Assembly: GCA_031286245.1 (NCBI GenBank) | Contig: JAITUO010000226.1 | Location: 1-6,656 of the forward strand | Length of the DNA: 6,656 bases | Source of the DNA: Coriobacteriales bacterium | Lineage (GTDB): Bacteria > Actinomycetota > Coriobacteriia > Coriobacteriales > UBA8131 | Reading direction: 5' to 3' | Made by a program: the position numbers and the translations under genes | Part shown: positions 1-5,792 of the stretch, piece after piece | Layout of the letters: the number at the start of each line of letters is the position of its first letter | Position numbering within the stretch: position 1 is the first letter of the stretch | The notes under the pieces: generated by a model | The model's input: the letters and a program-made list of their open reading frames with translations, nothing else | Told to the model about the DNA's origin: nothing | Database searches by the model: none

Positions 1-372
1 GCCAGAGAATGTCTCTATGCGGGAATCAGGGCAGCCAAAGCCGGTGACAGACTTCAACGTATATCAAGAGCTGTTTACGATCATGCCAGAAAAGAGAATT
101 ACGGTATTGTTCATCAGTATTGCGGTCATGGCGTAGGCTTTGATATTCACGAAGACCCTGTAGTTATGAACATACCACGTGGAGCCAACCCAAGGCTTTC
201 GGCTGGTATGGTGCTGGCAATTGAACCTATGGTCAACCTCGGTACTGCCGATACCAGGGGGCCTTTTGCCGATGGTTGGACTGTTTATACCGCTGATGGT
301 CAGCCCAGTGCACATTTCGAGCAAACAGTCGCCATTACCGAAGACGGCCCGCTGGTCTTGACAGCGGAGTAG
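1..372 (+). CDS. map: Methionine aminopeptidase type I, C-terminal part (5' end outside window)
   Basis: This is the last 123 codons of a cytoplasmic metalloprotease that removes the initiator methionine from new proteins. The frame is open from base 1 and stops at TAG 370-372. The fragment shows the family's landmarks in order: GHGVG with the metal-ligand His at fragment residue 43, the second active-site His in DIHEDP at residue 50, the metal-ligand Glu in IEPMV at residue 75, and the last Glu ligand in HFEQT at residue 107. These correspond to E. coli H171, H178, E204 and E235, with near-identical spacing. The two Asp ligands should lie upstream, in the roughly 130 residues outside the window. 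The gene is not followed by infA/rpmJ, as it is in the usual ribosomal-protein cluster, so it is either a relocated or a second map gene. The family assignment is secure. Confidence 0.96.
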   Translation, partial: ARECLYAGIRAAKAGDRLQRISRAVYDHARKENYGIVHQYCGHGVGFDIHEDPVVMNIPRGANPRLSAGMVLAIEPMVNLGTADTRGPFADGWTVYTADGQPSAHFEQTVAITEDGPLVLTAE

Positions 373-474
373 CAGTTTACTGTTTACTTCTGATGGTGGC
401 TATCACTTCTGATTCATATCATATGCTTAGAGCTTGCTTGAAGTATGCTGGCTGAAATAAATAATAATTAGAGA

Positions 475-511
475 AATTTTTCCGCAAAAAGGGCCTGTTT
501 GCGGAAAAATT
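475..511. repeat. Perfect 14-bp inverted repeat, 9-nt loop
   Basis: The arms at 475-488 and 498-511 are exact reverse complements, with T5-CCGC-A3 in the left arm and T3-GCGG-A5 in the right. The loop is 489-497. It lies about 100 bp after the map stop. The run of T is on the 5' side of the stem and the run of A on the 3' side, which is the reverse of an intrinsic terminator for either strand, and no T-tract follows. An operator or a structural element is therefore as likely as a terminator. Confidence 0.75.
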
Positions 512-541
512 CAAATACTTGAGTGATCCGACAAGGTTTTT

Positions 542-571
542 CGCCAAGTAGCTCTTTTGGAGCCTTTGGCG
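542..571 (+). other. Two-part hairpin in the map-pgsA spacer
   Basis: CGCCAA (542-547) pairs with TTGGCG (566-571), and GCTC (551-554) pairs with GAGC (560-563) inside it. A small 3/2 internal loop separates the two stems, and the terminal loop is TTTTG. It is directly followed by a G-rich stretch (572-586). No U-tract follows, so it is not a classic terminator. Function unknown. Confidence 0.45.
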
Positions 572-612
572 GGCGGTGGTGGAGGATTACGCAACAAGCC
601 ATATAACACAGC

Positions 613-652
613 TTGACAGAGCAGTTTAGAGCTCGATAGAGCAATACAGAGC
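613..652 (+). repeat. Four AGAGC words at exact 10-bp spacing
   Basis: AGAGC occurs at 618-622, 628-632, 638-642 and 648-652, exactly one helical turn apart. The first copy directly overlaps a TTGACA hexamer at 613-618, but no good -10 element lies 16-18 bp downstream of that hexamer. Regular helical phasing upstream of a promoter (TATAAT at 735-740) is what one would expect of a cooperative regulator-binding array. That reading is inference. Confidence 0.5.
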
Positions 653-677
653 TTTCTCTGGTGTGAACAGTAACAGT

Positions 678-704
678 AGCTGTGAATTTGACTCACAGCT
701 GAGT
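678..704. other. Two overlapping, mutually exclusive palindromes
   Basis: AGCTGTGA (678-685) and TCACAGCT (693-700) form a perfect 8-bp inverted repeat with a 7-nt spacer. ACTCA (691-695) and TGAGT (700-704) form a second one that shares bases with the first, so only one can fold at a time. They sit 31-57 bp upstream of the TATAAT hexamer. They could be an operator for the downstream operon; nothing in the sequence proves binding. Confidence 0.4.
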
Positions 705-734
705 GAGATCAGTTCCGTGTGCAGCCCGATAAGG

Positions 735-740
735 TATAAT
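735..740 (+). promoter_or_regulatory. Candidate -10 element of the pgsA-VanW operon
   Basis: A consensus TATAAT sits 62 bp before the chosen GTG start of the pgsA-like gene. The matching -35 region (713-718, TTCCGT, spacer 16) is poor, which suggests that an activator or the upstream repeats may assist. Transcription would begin near 747 and give a leader of about 55 nt. Confidence 0.5.
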
Positions 741-764
741 CGCAAGGTAATTCCGATACCAGAC

Positions 765-778
765 TCCCTGAAAAGGGA
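765..778 (+). other. GAAA-tetraloop hairpin in the pgsA leader
   Basis: TCCCT (765-769) and AGGGA (774-778) pair around a GAAA tetraloop, a particularly stable loop type in RNA. The hairpin lies 12 nt before the ribosome-binding site (GAGG, 790-793), within the predicted 5' leader. It may set leader structure or stability. It is too small to call a riboswitch. Confidence 0.4.
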
Positions 779-789
779 TATTGCTAGCT

Positions 790-793
790 GAGG
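790..793 (+). promoter_or_regulatory. Ribosome-binding site deciding the pgsA start
   Basis: GAGG lies 9 nt before GTG 803. The in-frame TTG at 794 abuts GAGG with no spacer, and its next purine-rich site (774-777) is 16 nt away, too far. An in-frame TAG at 785-787 excludes any earlier start. GTG 803 is therefore preferred over TTG 794. Confidence 0.6.
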
Positions 794-802
794 TTGGTCG
801 AA

Positions 803-1498
803 GTGAAGGTTAACAAACAGCAGGTCACGAATGCGATTTTTACTCCAGCGAACTTTGTCTCCGGTTTGCGGCTGCTGCTGTTGCCAGTCTTCTGTGTTCT
901 TTTGGTCGGCTACCAGAATAACCTCTGGGCATTCATCGTTTTAATGATCGCAGCTTTGACAGATTTGATCGATGGTCAGTTAGCTCGCTTCACGAACACT
1001 GTGTCCAAACTCGGAATCCAGTTGGATCCTGTTGTTGATCGCATATTCATCTTCATCGCTGTATTAACTATTTTTGCCGTCGGCCGTCTACCGTTGTGGT
1101 TGTTAGTATCCTTTGTGCTACGTGATGCAATATTACTCGGTTTATCGATCTATCTGAAACGTATGTTTAATCGAGTCATCAATGTAGTAATACTGGGTAA
1201 AATGACTACTGCTCTGGCGATGTCTGGTTTCTGTTCACTAGTAATGCTCTGGCCAGTCATACCTGGTTTAGGTTTGATAGATAGCAGTTTATTGCCTGGC
1301 TTAGGAGCAGGGAGTGCGGCCCTGGGATACGTTTTACTATATTTTGGCACTGTATTCTCTTGGATCAGTGCCATCATCTATATCGTTCAGGGACTGAAGC
1401 CTGAAGCAACTCTGACAGCTTCGCAAGAAGCATCAGGTAATTCAAAGACGCCAGCAATCCATTCAGAAGACCTGATCAAGCCAATCAAAGGCATCTAA
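803..1498 (+). CDS. pgsA: CDP-alcohol phosphatidyltransferase, PgsA-type
   Basis: This is a 231-residue integral membrane enzyme, probably CDP-diacylglycerol--glycerol-3-phosphate 3-phosphatidyltransferase, which makes phosphatidylglycerophosphate, the precursor of phosphatidylglycerol and cardiolipin. The CDP-alcohol transferase signature D-x2-D-G-x2-A-R-x8-G-x3-D-x3-D is complete, with D54, D57, G58, A61, R62, G71, D75 and D79. It is preceded by a PANF...RLLLLPVF first membrane segment typical of PgsA, and several hydrophobic segments follow up to about residue 195. The last ~35 residues are a hydrophilic tail, longer than in many PgsA proteins. The family is certain; the exact acceptor is not, and a cardiolipin synthase of the same superfamily, as used by some Actinomycetota, is the main alternative. 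The start is GTG 803, chosen by its Shine-Dalgarno site; TTG 794 would add three residues. The stop TAA overlaps the next gene's ATG. Confidence 0.88.
   Translation: MKVNKQQVTNAIFTPANFVSGLRLLLLPVFCVLLVGYQNNLWAFIVLMIAALTDLIDGQLARFTNTVSKLGIQLDPVVDRIFIFIAVLTIFAVGRLPLWLLVSFVLRDAILLGLSIYLKRMFNRVINVVILGKMTTALAMSGFCSLVMLWPVIPGLGLIDSSLLPGLGAGSAALGYVLLYFGTVFSWISAIIYIVQGLKPEATLTASQEASGNSKTPAIHSEDLIKPIKGI
1487..1491 (+). promoter_or_regulatory. Ribosome-binding site of the VanW gene inside pgsA
   Basis: AAAGG lies within the last codons of the pgsA-like gene, 6 nt before ATG 1498. With the one-base stop/start overlap (TAATG), this supports reinitiation and translational coupling. Confidence 0.6.
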
Positions 1499-3819
1499 TG
1501 GCAGAGCTTGACCGCAACCGACGCGATCATGGTTCTAACCAATCGCGAGGCAGCCAACCGCAGAGTGGGAGCAGTCTGTCTGGTGGCAGAAGTGGCCAAT
1601 CTGATGGCAGAGGCAGTCAACCGAGCACTAACAGAAACAGCCAACCAGGCACTGGCAGGAGCAATCAACCAGGCACCAATAGAAACAGCCAACCGGGCAC
1701 TGGCAGAGGCAGTCAACTGCGGAGTGGGGGCAGCCAACCGTCAAGCAGAGGCAGCCAATCTAATAGCAAAGCCAGTTTATCGGGAAGCAGGAGCACGAGT
1801 TATACCGGCGTTAGTCTGAGTCGAGGCTTAAACAGCAATACCGGGCGTGCTGGCAATACCCGCAGTGTCAACCGTCCACTCAAACTTGAAAGTCCAAAAA
1901 GCAAGCAAAATCAAACACCACCACGAGCTCGACGGCAACAGAAACAGAGGGCTCCACTGGCCAAGCCATTACGTAATGCTTTATTAATCATCGGCTGTCT
2001 GGCTGTCTTCATGACAGTCATGATAATTACTGATGTAGTATCCAACTCAGGTAAAGTACATAAGGGTGTCAGTGTTTCTGGGATCGATGTCGGCGGTTTG
2101 ACTCCAGAACAGGCGACTAAATTACTGGACACCGAACTGACTCACCTAATCCAACTCGGACCTGTCGAAATTATTCCTGATGATGTTACATTTGCTGGCT
2201 TGCAAAGAGATCCTGAACGCCAGGTACGCATTGATCTGGACATAAACCTACAAGACGCCAGTGGAGCTGGCTTGGATCCTAGGTTAGCCAACTCCTGGCG
2301 GGTCAATCCTTTGACAGTGATCGCCAGAGCTAATGGAGCTCAACTGGCAGAGCAAGCTTATCAAGTTGGCAGAGGGAAGGCTGCTGTTTGGGATCGTTTC
2401 ACAGCCTGGGTGTTCGGCATAGATCTGCCTGGTGCTTTGGAGTACGATGAAAATCAATTCAATGATCTGGTGCTTCTTTTAAATACTGCTTTAGGAAAAC
2501 CGGTTGTCAATGCTGATCTTGTTTATCAAAATGGGAGTTTTGAGGTCACGTCTGCTCAAGATGGCTTTGGAGTAGACGCCCAAGTTTTCGAGAAGCAGCT
2601 TACTAAGGCCTTCTTGAGCTCCGATCGTCAGATAACCTTAACATTGGTAGAATTGACGGCTGACATTGATGAGTCCGAAGCTTCATCAGTGGCTGAAACC
2701 TGCCGATTGTCAATCACGCAACCAATCGATATGCTGTCTTTTGTCGGCGCTCCACACAAGATCCCTGGTAACATGCTGGGATCGTGGATGGAAACCAGGA
2801 TCGAAGGCAGGGGTAATTCAGCACGATTGGTACCGTTTGTCTCCCCAGAAAAACTCCAAGCGGATTTCAATGAGGTGATAGGTGACTCAAATCTGGACAT
2901 GCCGCCGCAGGACGCCAGTTTCATGGTCAAAGGTGAGTCTTTGGTGATTATCCCTGGCCAACCGGGGTTGGGGGTCGATTATCAAGCTTTAGCAGACGAG
3001 ATCACCGGTATTCTTTTTAGTCCAGAAGAAGAGGGAGCGAAACGCCAACTGGCTTTACCGGTAGCTACTCTTGAGCCGCTGTTCACAACCGCAGATGCTG
3101 AGGCATTACGAGTCACCCAGAAGATCGCAAGCGCATCGACCAGTTATGCTGGCTCCGAACCAGCGCGTGCCCATAATGTCGAGACAGCAGCTCGCTATGC
3201 AAATAACGCATTGATCACGCCCCGTCAGGAGTGGTCTTTCATCACAGTAGTCGGAGACCCGACAGTAGCTAGGGGGTTCCAGGAATCGATGGTCATTTCT
3301 GGCGCAGAGTATGTCGATGGTATTGGTGGAGGAGTCTGCCAAGTGGCGACAACAGTCTACATGGCTGTCTTTGATGCTGGCTATCCGATAATCTCGCGTG
3401 CTGCACATGGTATTTATCAATGGCGCTATCCACCTGGTCGCGACGCTACAGTTTATTATCCGTGGCTGGATTTGATTTGGGAAAACGATACTGACAATTG
3501 GATTTTACTGACTGTTACCTGTGACGGTGAGAATATTACTGCCAGCCTCTGGGGAGCCAATCCAGGCTATCGTGTTGAGATTGAATCTGGTGACTGGCAA
3601 GCAGGTCAGGAGTTCAATCAAGTCCGGCGGGAGAATTCTGACCTTAAACCTGGCCAGGAGCTCACAGTGCAAAAAGGCTTCGATGGAGGAAGTATCGCAG
3701 TAACACGCAAAGTCTATGACAGGGACGGGAAACTATTGAGGGATACAACCTTCCTGTCAGATTATGGCCCAGAGGACGAGATTGTCGAATATGGCCCTGA
3801 GCCGCCTGGACCACTTTAG
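1498..3819 (+). CDS. Membrane-anchored VanW-family surface protein with repetitive cytoplasmic tail
   Basis: This 773-residue protein probably acts at the cell wall. Residues 1-158 are hydrophilic, basic and rich in Ser, Gly, Asn, Gln and Arg, with an 8-residue tandem repeat at 38-77. A basic patch precedes one transmembrane helix at about 161-178, giving a type II topology with the tail in the cytoplasm. Outside, two segments resembling the YoaR/PG_binding_4 peptidoglycan-binding fold each end in G-(F/L)-G-V-D (near residues 355 and 494). The VanW domain spans about 545-690, with GIGGGVCQV at 608-616 and PPGRDATV downstream. The C-terminus has a YDRDGK...YGPEDEIVEYGP segment typical of VanW proteins. 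VanW is linked to vancomycin-resistance clusters, but its reaction is not known and most members are chromosomal, so no resistance should be inferred. It is coupled to the pgsA-like gene by a one-base overlap. Confidence 0.9.
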   Translation: MAELDRNRRDHGSNQSRGSQPQSGSSLSGGRSGQSDGRGSQPSTNRNSQPGTGRSNQPGTNRNSQPGTGRGSQLRSGGSQPSSRGSQSNSKASLSGSRSTSYTGVSLSRGLNSNTGRAGNTRSVNRPLKLESPKSKQNQTPPRARRQQKQRAPLAKPLRNALLIIGCLAVFMTVMIITDVVSNSGKVHKGVSVSGIDVGGLTPEQATKLLDTELTHLIQLGPVEIIPDDVTFAGLQRDPERQVRIDLDINLQDASGAGLDPRLANSWRVNPLTVIARANGAQLAEQAYQVGRGKAAVWDRFTAWVFGIDLPGALEYDENQFNDLVLLLNTALGKPVVNADLVYQNGSFEVTSAQDGFGVDAQVFEKQLTKAFLSSDRQITLTLVELTADIDESEASSVAETCRLSITQPIDMLSFVGAPHKIPGNMLGSWMETRIEGRGNSARLVPFVSPEKLQADFNEVIGDSNLDMPPQDASFMVKGESLVIIPGQPGLGVDYQALADEITGILFSPEEEGAKRQLALPVATLEPLFTTADAEALRVTQKIASASTSYAGSEPARAHNVETAARYANNALITPRQEWSFITVVGDPTVARGFQESMVISGAEYVDGIGGGVCQVATTVYMAVFDAGYPIISRAAHGIYQWRYPPGRDATVYYPWLDLIWENDTDNWILLTVTCDGENITASLWGANPGYRVEIESGDWQAGQEFNQVRRENSDLKPGQELTVQKGFDGGSIAVTRKVYDRDGKLLRDTTFLSDYGPEDEIVEYGPEPPGPL
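1609..1728 (+). repeat. 24-bp in-frame tandem repeat, five units
   Basis: Five consecutive 24-bp units at 1609, 1633, 1657, 1681 and 1705 encode R-(G/N/S)-(S/N)-Q-(P/L)-x-(T/S)-(N/G). Units 2 and 4 differ at one base of 24, which indicates a 48-bp higher-order duplication. Shorter degenerate copies continue to about 1770. Since the length is a multiple of three, unit gain or loss would change tail length without breaking the frame. Confidence 0.85.
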
Positions 3820-3827
3820 CGAACACA

Positions 3828-5135
3828 TCATTGCATAAACTTAGAGATCGCCCGAGCAGCGATTCCAGCTATATCACCTGATTGTGGTAGTAACACGAAT
3901 TGTTTGTTTGCTAAAACTTCAATCAGACCGGAAGCCAGTTCAGCACCCGTCATGCTAAAGGCATCAGCACCCGTCATGCTAAAGACATCAGCACCCAAAT
4001 CTACATCATACAAATTGAAGCTATCAACAGCGACAGTATCCAATTCAGGAGCGACGCTGATTGTTATGCCGGTATCAGGCAGTTCAATATCATCCAGCTG
4101 CCTGGAATCGATACTCCTGCCAACATCAGCCAGCAAAGCAGCTGCCTGCATGACCAAGGTCTCATCGGATTGAACTGGAAAGTCAATGCGAAAAACCGCT
4201 TGGCAACCGCTGGTCAGGAAAGCTGAAAAGGCTTTCTCGCGGTAAGGTCGGATCAATATCAGAGCTAAACCAGACTTCGGTAAATGATAACGCCTATGGC
4301 TTTTGTGTCTTAATTGAATCAACCCATCTATCAAGGATTGCAGGTTGTCTGCTAGTTCAAAGTCCAGATCCTCAACAGCAAATCGCAGATCACGTCGTAG
4401 TTCAGCAAGCCGGCGGACCTTTTTGCCTTCCAGTAACTTAACGACCTCCTTGATACGGGTGTGGTACTCGGCTTGATCAACCTGGCCGTTACAAGGAGCC
4501 AGGCAACCATCCAGTTCACGATAGATACATGGCCCCTTCAGTCGCATAAATACCTGCTGATCGCACTGAGCAATACCCCAGGCGCGACACAGTAAGACCA
4601 AGGTACGTTTGATGTCTTCGGTACCAGTGAAACAGTCATAATACAATGCATCATCATCGTCAGGCTCATCTGCGATCGACAGGCAGGGATAAGGCTGCAC
4701 AAAAGCCAGTCGTAGATATGGTCGTGGTTTATCTGGCTTGAGCTGCGAGTTATACCAAGGTTTATGACTCTTGATCAGCTGGTACTCAAGCAGGAGGGCA
4801 TCGAGCTCACAATTTGTTGTGATGAATCTTAAATTAGCTATTCTTCGTACCAGGAAAGCTGTTCGCTCATTCTCCAATGCAGCCGGATTGAAATAACTGG
4901 TTACTCGGTTCCTCAGACGTTTTGCCTTACCGACATAGATAACATTGCCCAAAGCGTCATAAAAAAGATAGCAGCCTGGCATATCAGGAGCAGATTTTGC
5001 TCGCTCACGAAGCTCACTGTATGGTAGTACCTCAGTTGCCAAAGCCTCGAAGGGCTCGCCGGATTGCAACACGGACGGCTTATTCTTAAGTAGGCGCGCC
5101 CAGTATCGCTTTCGCTCATATTCTCTCAGCCGCAT
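3828..5135 (-). CDS. UvrC-like GIY-YIG nuclease lacking the UvrC C-terminal half
   Basis: This 435-residue protein matches the N-terminal half of UvrC, the part that makes the 3' incision in nucleotide excision repair. GIY-YIG residues equivalent to T. maritima UvrC Y19, Y29, K32, R39, Y43, E76 and N88 are all present, as Y56, Y67, K70, R77, Y81, E117 and N129. Cysteines C191, C203, C211 and C215 reproduce the C-x11-C-x7-C-x3-C pattern of the UvrC iron-sulfur site. A UVR-like UvrB-binding helix pair follows at about 243-277 but is degenerate. The RNase H-like nuclease and HhH domains of UvrC are absent; residues ~280-435 are unrecognised and contain an 8-residue duplication. It is longer than E. 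coli Cho and resembles the UvrC-like part of actinobacterial DnaQ-UvrC fusions without the exonuclease. ATG 5133-5135 is the first start codon; AGG lies 5 nt before it. The frame stays open about 78 bp further upstream, with no ATG, GTG or TTG. Confidence 0.9.
   Translation of the reverse strand: MRLREYERKRYWARLLKNKPSVLQSGEPFEALATEVLPYSELRERAKSAPDMPGCYLFYDALGNVIYVGKAKRLRNRVTSYFNPAALENERTAFLVRRIANLRFITTNCELDALLLEYQLIKSHKPWYNSQLKPDKPRPYLRLAFVQPYPCLSIADEPDDDDALYYDCFTGTEDIKRTLVLLCRAWGIAQCDQQVFMRLKGPCIYRELDGCLAPCNGQVDQAEYHTRIKEVVKLLEGKKVRRLAELRRDLRFAVEDLDFELADNLQSLIDGLIQLRHKSHRRYHLPKSGLALILIRPYREKAFSAFLTSGCQAVFRIDFPVQSDETLVMQAAALLADVGRSIDSRQLDDIELPDTGITISVAPELDTVAVDSFNLYDVDLGADVFSMTGADAFSMTGAELASGLIEVLANKQFVLLPQSGDIAGIAARAISKFMQ
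3941..3996 (-). repeat. 24-bp in-frame tandem duplication in the UvrC-like gene
   Basis: Two 24-bp units (3941-3964 and 3965-3988) differ at one base, and a third partial unit runs over 3989-3996. They encode a duplicated (V/A)FSMTGAD-type octapeptide at about residues 380-398, near the C-terminus. The near identity suggests a recent slippage duplication that kept the frame. Confidence 0.85.
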
Positions 5136-5212
5136 ATCAACCTGTCTATGCCAGAACTCCGCAGTTAGCCATATTCTAACAGCTTGGCCATAGCCACCAT
5201 GCCTGTGCTGCT

Positions 5213-5248
5213 GCTACCTATTCTCCTCTGGCTGTCAGAGCAGGTAGC
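5213..5248 (-). other. Hairpin in the putative leader of the UvrC-like gene
   Basis: GCTACCT (5213-5219) pairs with AGGTAGC (5242-5248), and CTCTG (5226-5230) pairs with CAGAG (5236-5240) around a 5-nt loop. A 6/1 asymmetric internal loop joins the stems. If the -10 at 5256-5261 is used, minus-strand transcription would begin almost at the base of this hairpin, giving a 5'-terminal stem-loop that could stabilise the mRNA. Confidence 0.4.
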
Positions 5249-5255
5249 TAAAAAC

Positions 5256-5284
5256 TTAATAATGTGGAGAAAACCGGGTGTAAA
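5256..5284 (-). promoter_or_regulatory. Candidate promoter of the UvrC-like gene
   Basis: Read on the minus strand, TTTACA (5279-5284) is followed after exactly 17 bp by TATTAA (5256-5261), giving 5/6 and 4/6 matches to the usual housekeeping hexamers. It lies about 120 bp before the ATG. A closer TAGAAT hexamer near 5170-5180 lacks a credible -35. Confidence 0.35.
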
Positions 5285-5302
5285 TCAATCATGCTAATCT
5301 AG

Positions 5303-5334
5303 CCGTTATGTCAAGCCCTAAATTGGTGTAAACC
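5303..5334. mobile_element. Possible solitary insertion-sequence end (IS256-like)
   Basis: The pattern TGTCAAG followed by AAATTGGTGTAAA recalls terminal repeats of IS256-family elements, which commonly carry an AATT-GTGTAAA core. A second GGTGTAAA lies 48 bp to the left (5277-5284). I found no partner end and no recognisable transposase in either direction, so this is at best a relic. The match is from memory and is short. Confidence 0.2.
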
Positions 5335-5523
5335 TTTTTTACTTACCTACGCCGCTGCCCGCCTGCCTCTTCAATGGCGCCCGGTTACCCAATCGCCATG
5401 GAGCTTTGTGAGCAAGGCCTCAATGATACGCTAGACCGAGCCTGCGCTCGAAAGAATCACCAAGCCAAGTGCAAGCGCACAAGCACGTAGTATGTCAGCC
5501 CAAGTCGGATCTGGCACTTCCTA
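5333..5523. other. Non-coding spacer with small hairpins, no gene recognised
   Basis: No frame in this stretch gives a recognisable protein; the longest open run on the + strand (from 5332 to a TAG at about 5490) yields a 38-residue peptide from ATG 5374 with no family resemblance and no good ribosome-binding site. Visible structure is limited to short palindromes: ATGGCG/CGCCAT (5374-5379 with 5394-5399), CGAGC/GCTCG (5437-5450) and GTGC/GCAC (5469-5480). It may be decayed sequence. Confidence 0.5.
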
Positions 5524-5563
5524 TGTCAATCAGGCCAAACATTGCAAACAACTGCCCAAACAC

Positions 5564-5735
5564 TGCCGTGCCATAAAATCGATAAAAAATAGTACAAAAT
5601 GGGGTTCACGTACGATCCGTAGCTACTATTTACTCTAAATAAGCACCCAAATGGCTAAATTCGATGGAATCTACTACATGAAATCGTACGTGAACGCCAT
5701 GTTGTGCTTAATTATCATCTTTTCATGGCACAGCA
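5564..5735. repeat. 172-bp composite palindrome (foldback or MITE-like element)
   Basis: The inner arms at 5591-5616 and 5683-5708 match at 23 of 26 positions, and their core 5604-5616/5683-5695 is a perfect 13-bp inverted repeat (GTTCACGTACGAT). The outer arms at 5564-5574 and 5725-5735 match at 10 of 11. Both pairs share the same centre of symmetry (between 5649 and 5650), and the spacers between them are both 24 bp, so this is one structure. The 66-bp middle also shows partial symmetry. There is no convincing target-site duplication and no coding capacity. Confidence 0.8.
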
Positions 5736-5792
5736 AGCTTTCTAGGGCAATTCTAGAGTAGGTAGGCACAGCAGGCTTTCTTGGGCAATTCT
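5727..5792. repeat. Two 28-bp direct repeats, period 38 bp
   Basis: Copies at 5727-5754 and 5765-5792 are identical at 26 of 28 positions and are separated by 10 bp. The first overlaps the right outer arm of the palindrome. A more diverged copy in inverted orientation lies on the left side, around 5549-5574. The spacer is too short for a CRISPR. Function unknown. Confidence 0.8.

Noticed and set aside
438..467. Promoter TTGAAG with an AT-rich -10 before the 14-bp inverted repeat
   Set aside because: The -10 matches are weak in an AT-rich tract and no gene follows; chance is likely.
511..696. 61-residue minus-strand open frame in the map-pgsA spacer
   Set aside because: It spans the hairpin and AGAGC array, includes a low-complexity proline run from the G-rich stretch, and shows no protein family features.
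1498..3819. Vancomycin resistance determinant
   Set aside because: VanW homology alone does not confer resistance; no vanH/A/X, vanR/S or ligase genes are nearby and VanW proteins are widespread chromosomal surface proteins.
5651..5761. 36-residue + strand open frame starting ATG 5651, with a hydrophobic middle
   Set aside because: It lies wholly inside the palindrome and repeat copy, has no Shine-Dalgarno sequence, and is too short to recognise.
5727..5792. CRISPR array
   Set aside because: Only two 28-bp repeats with a 10-bp gap, and no cas genes; real spacers are about 26-40 bp.
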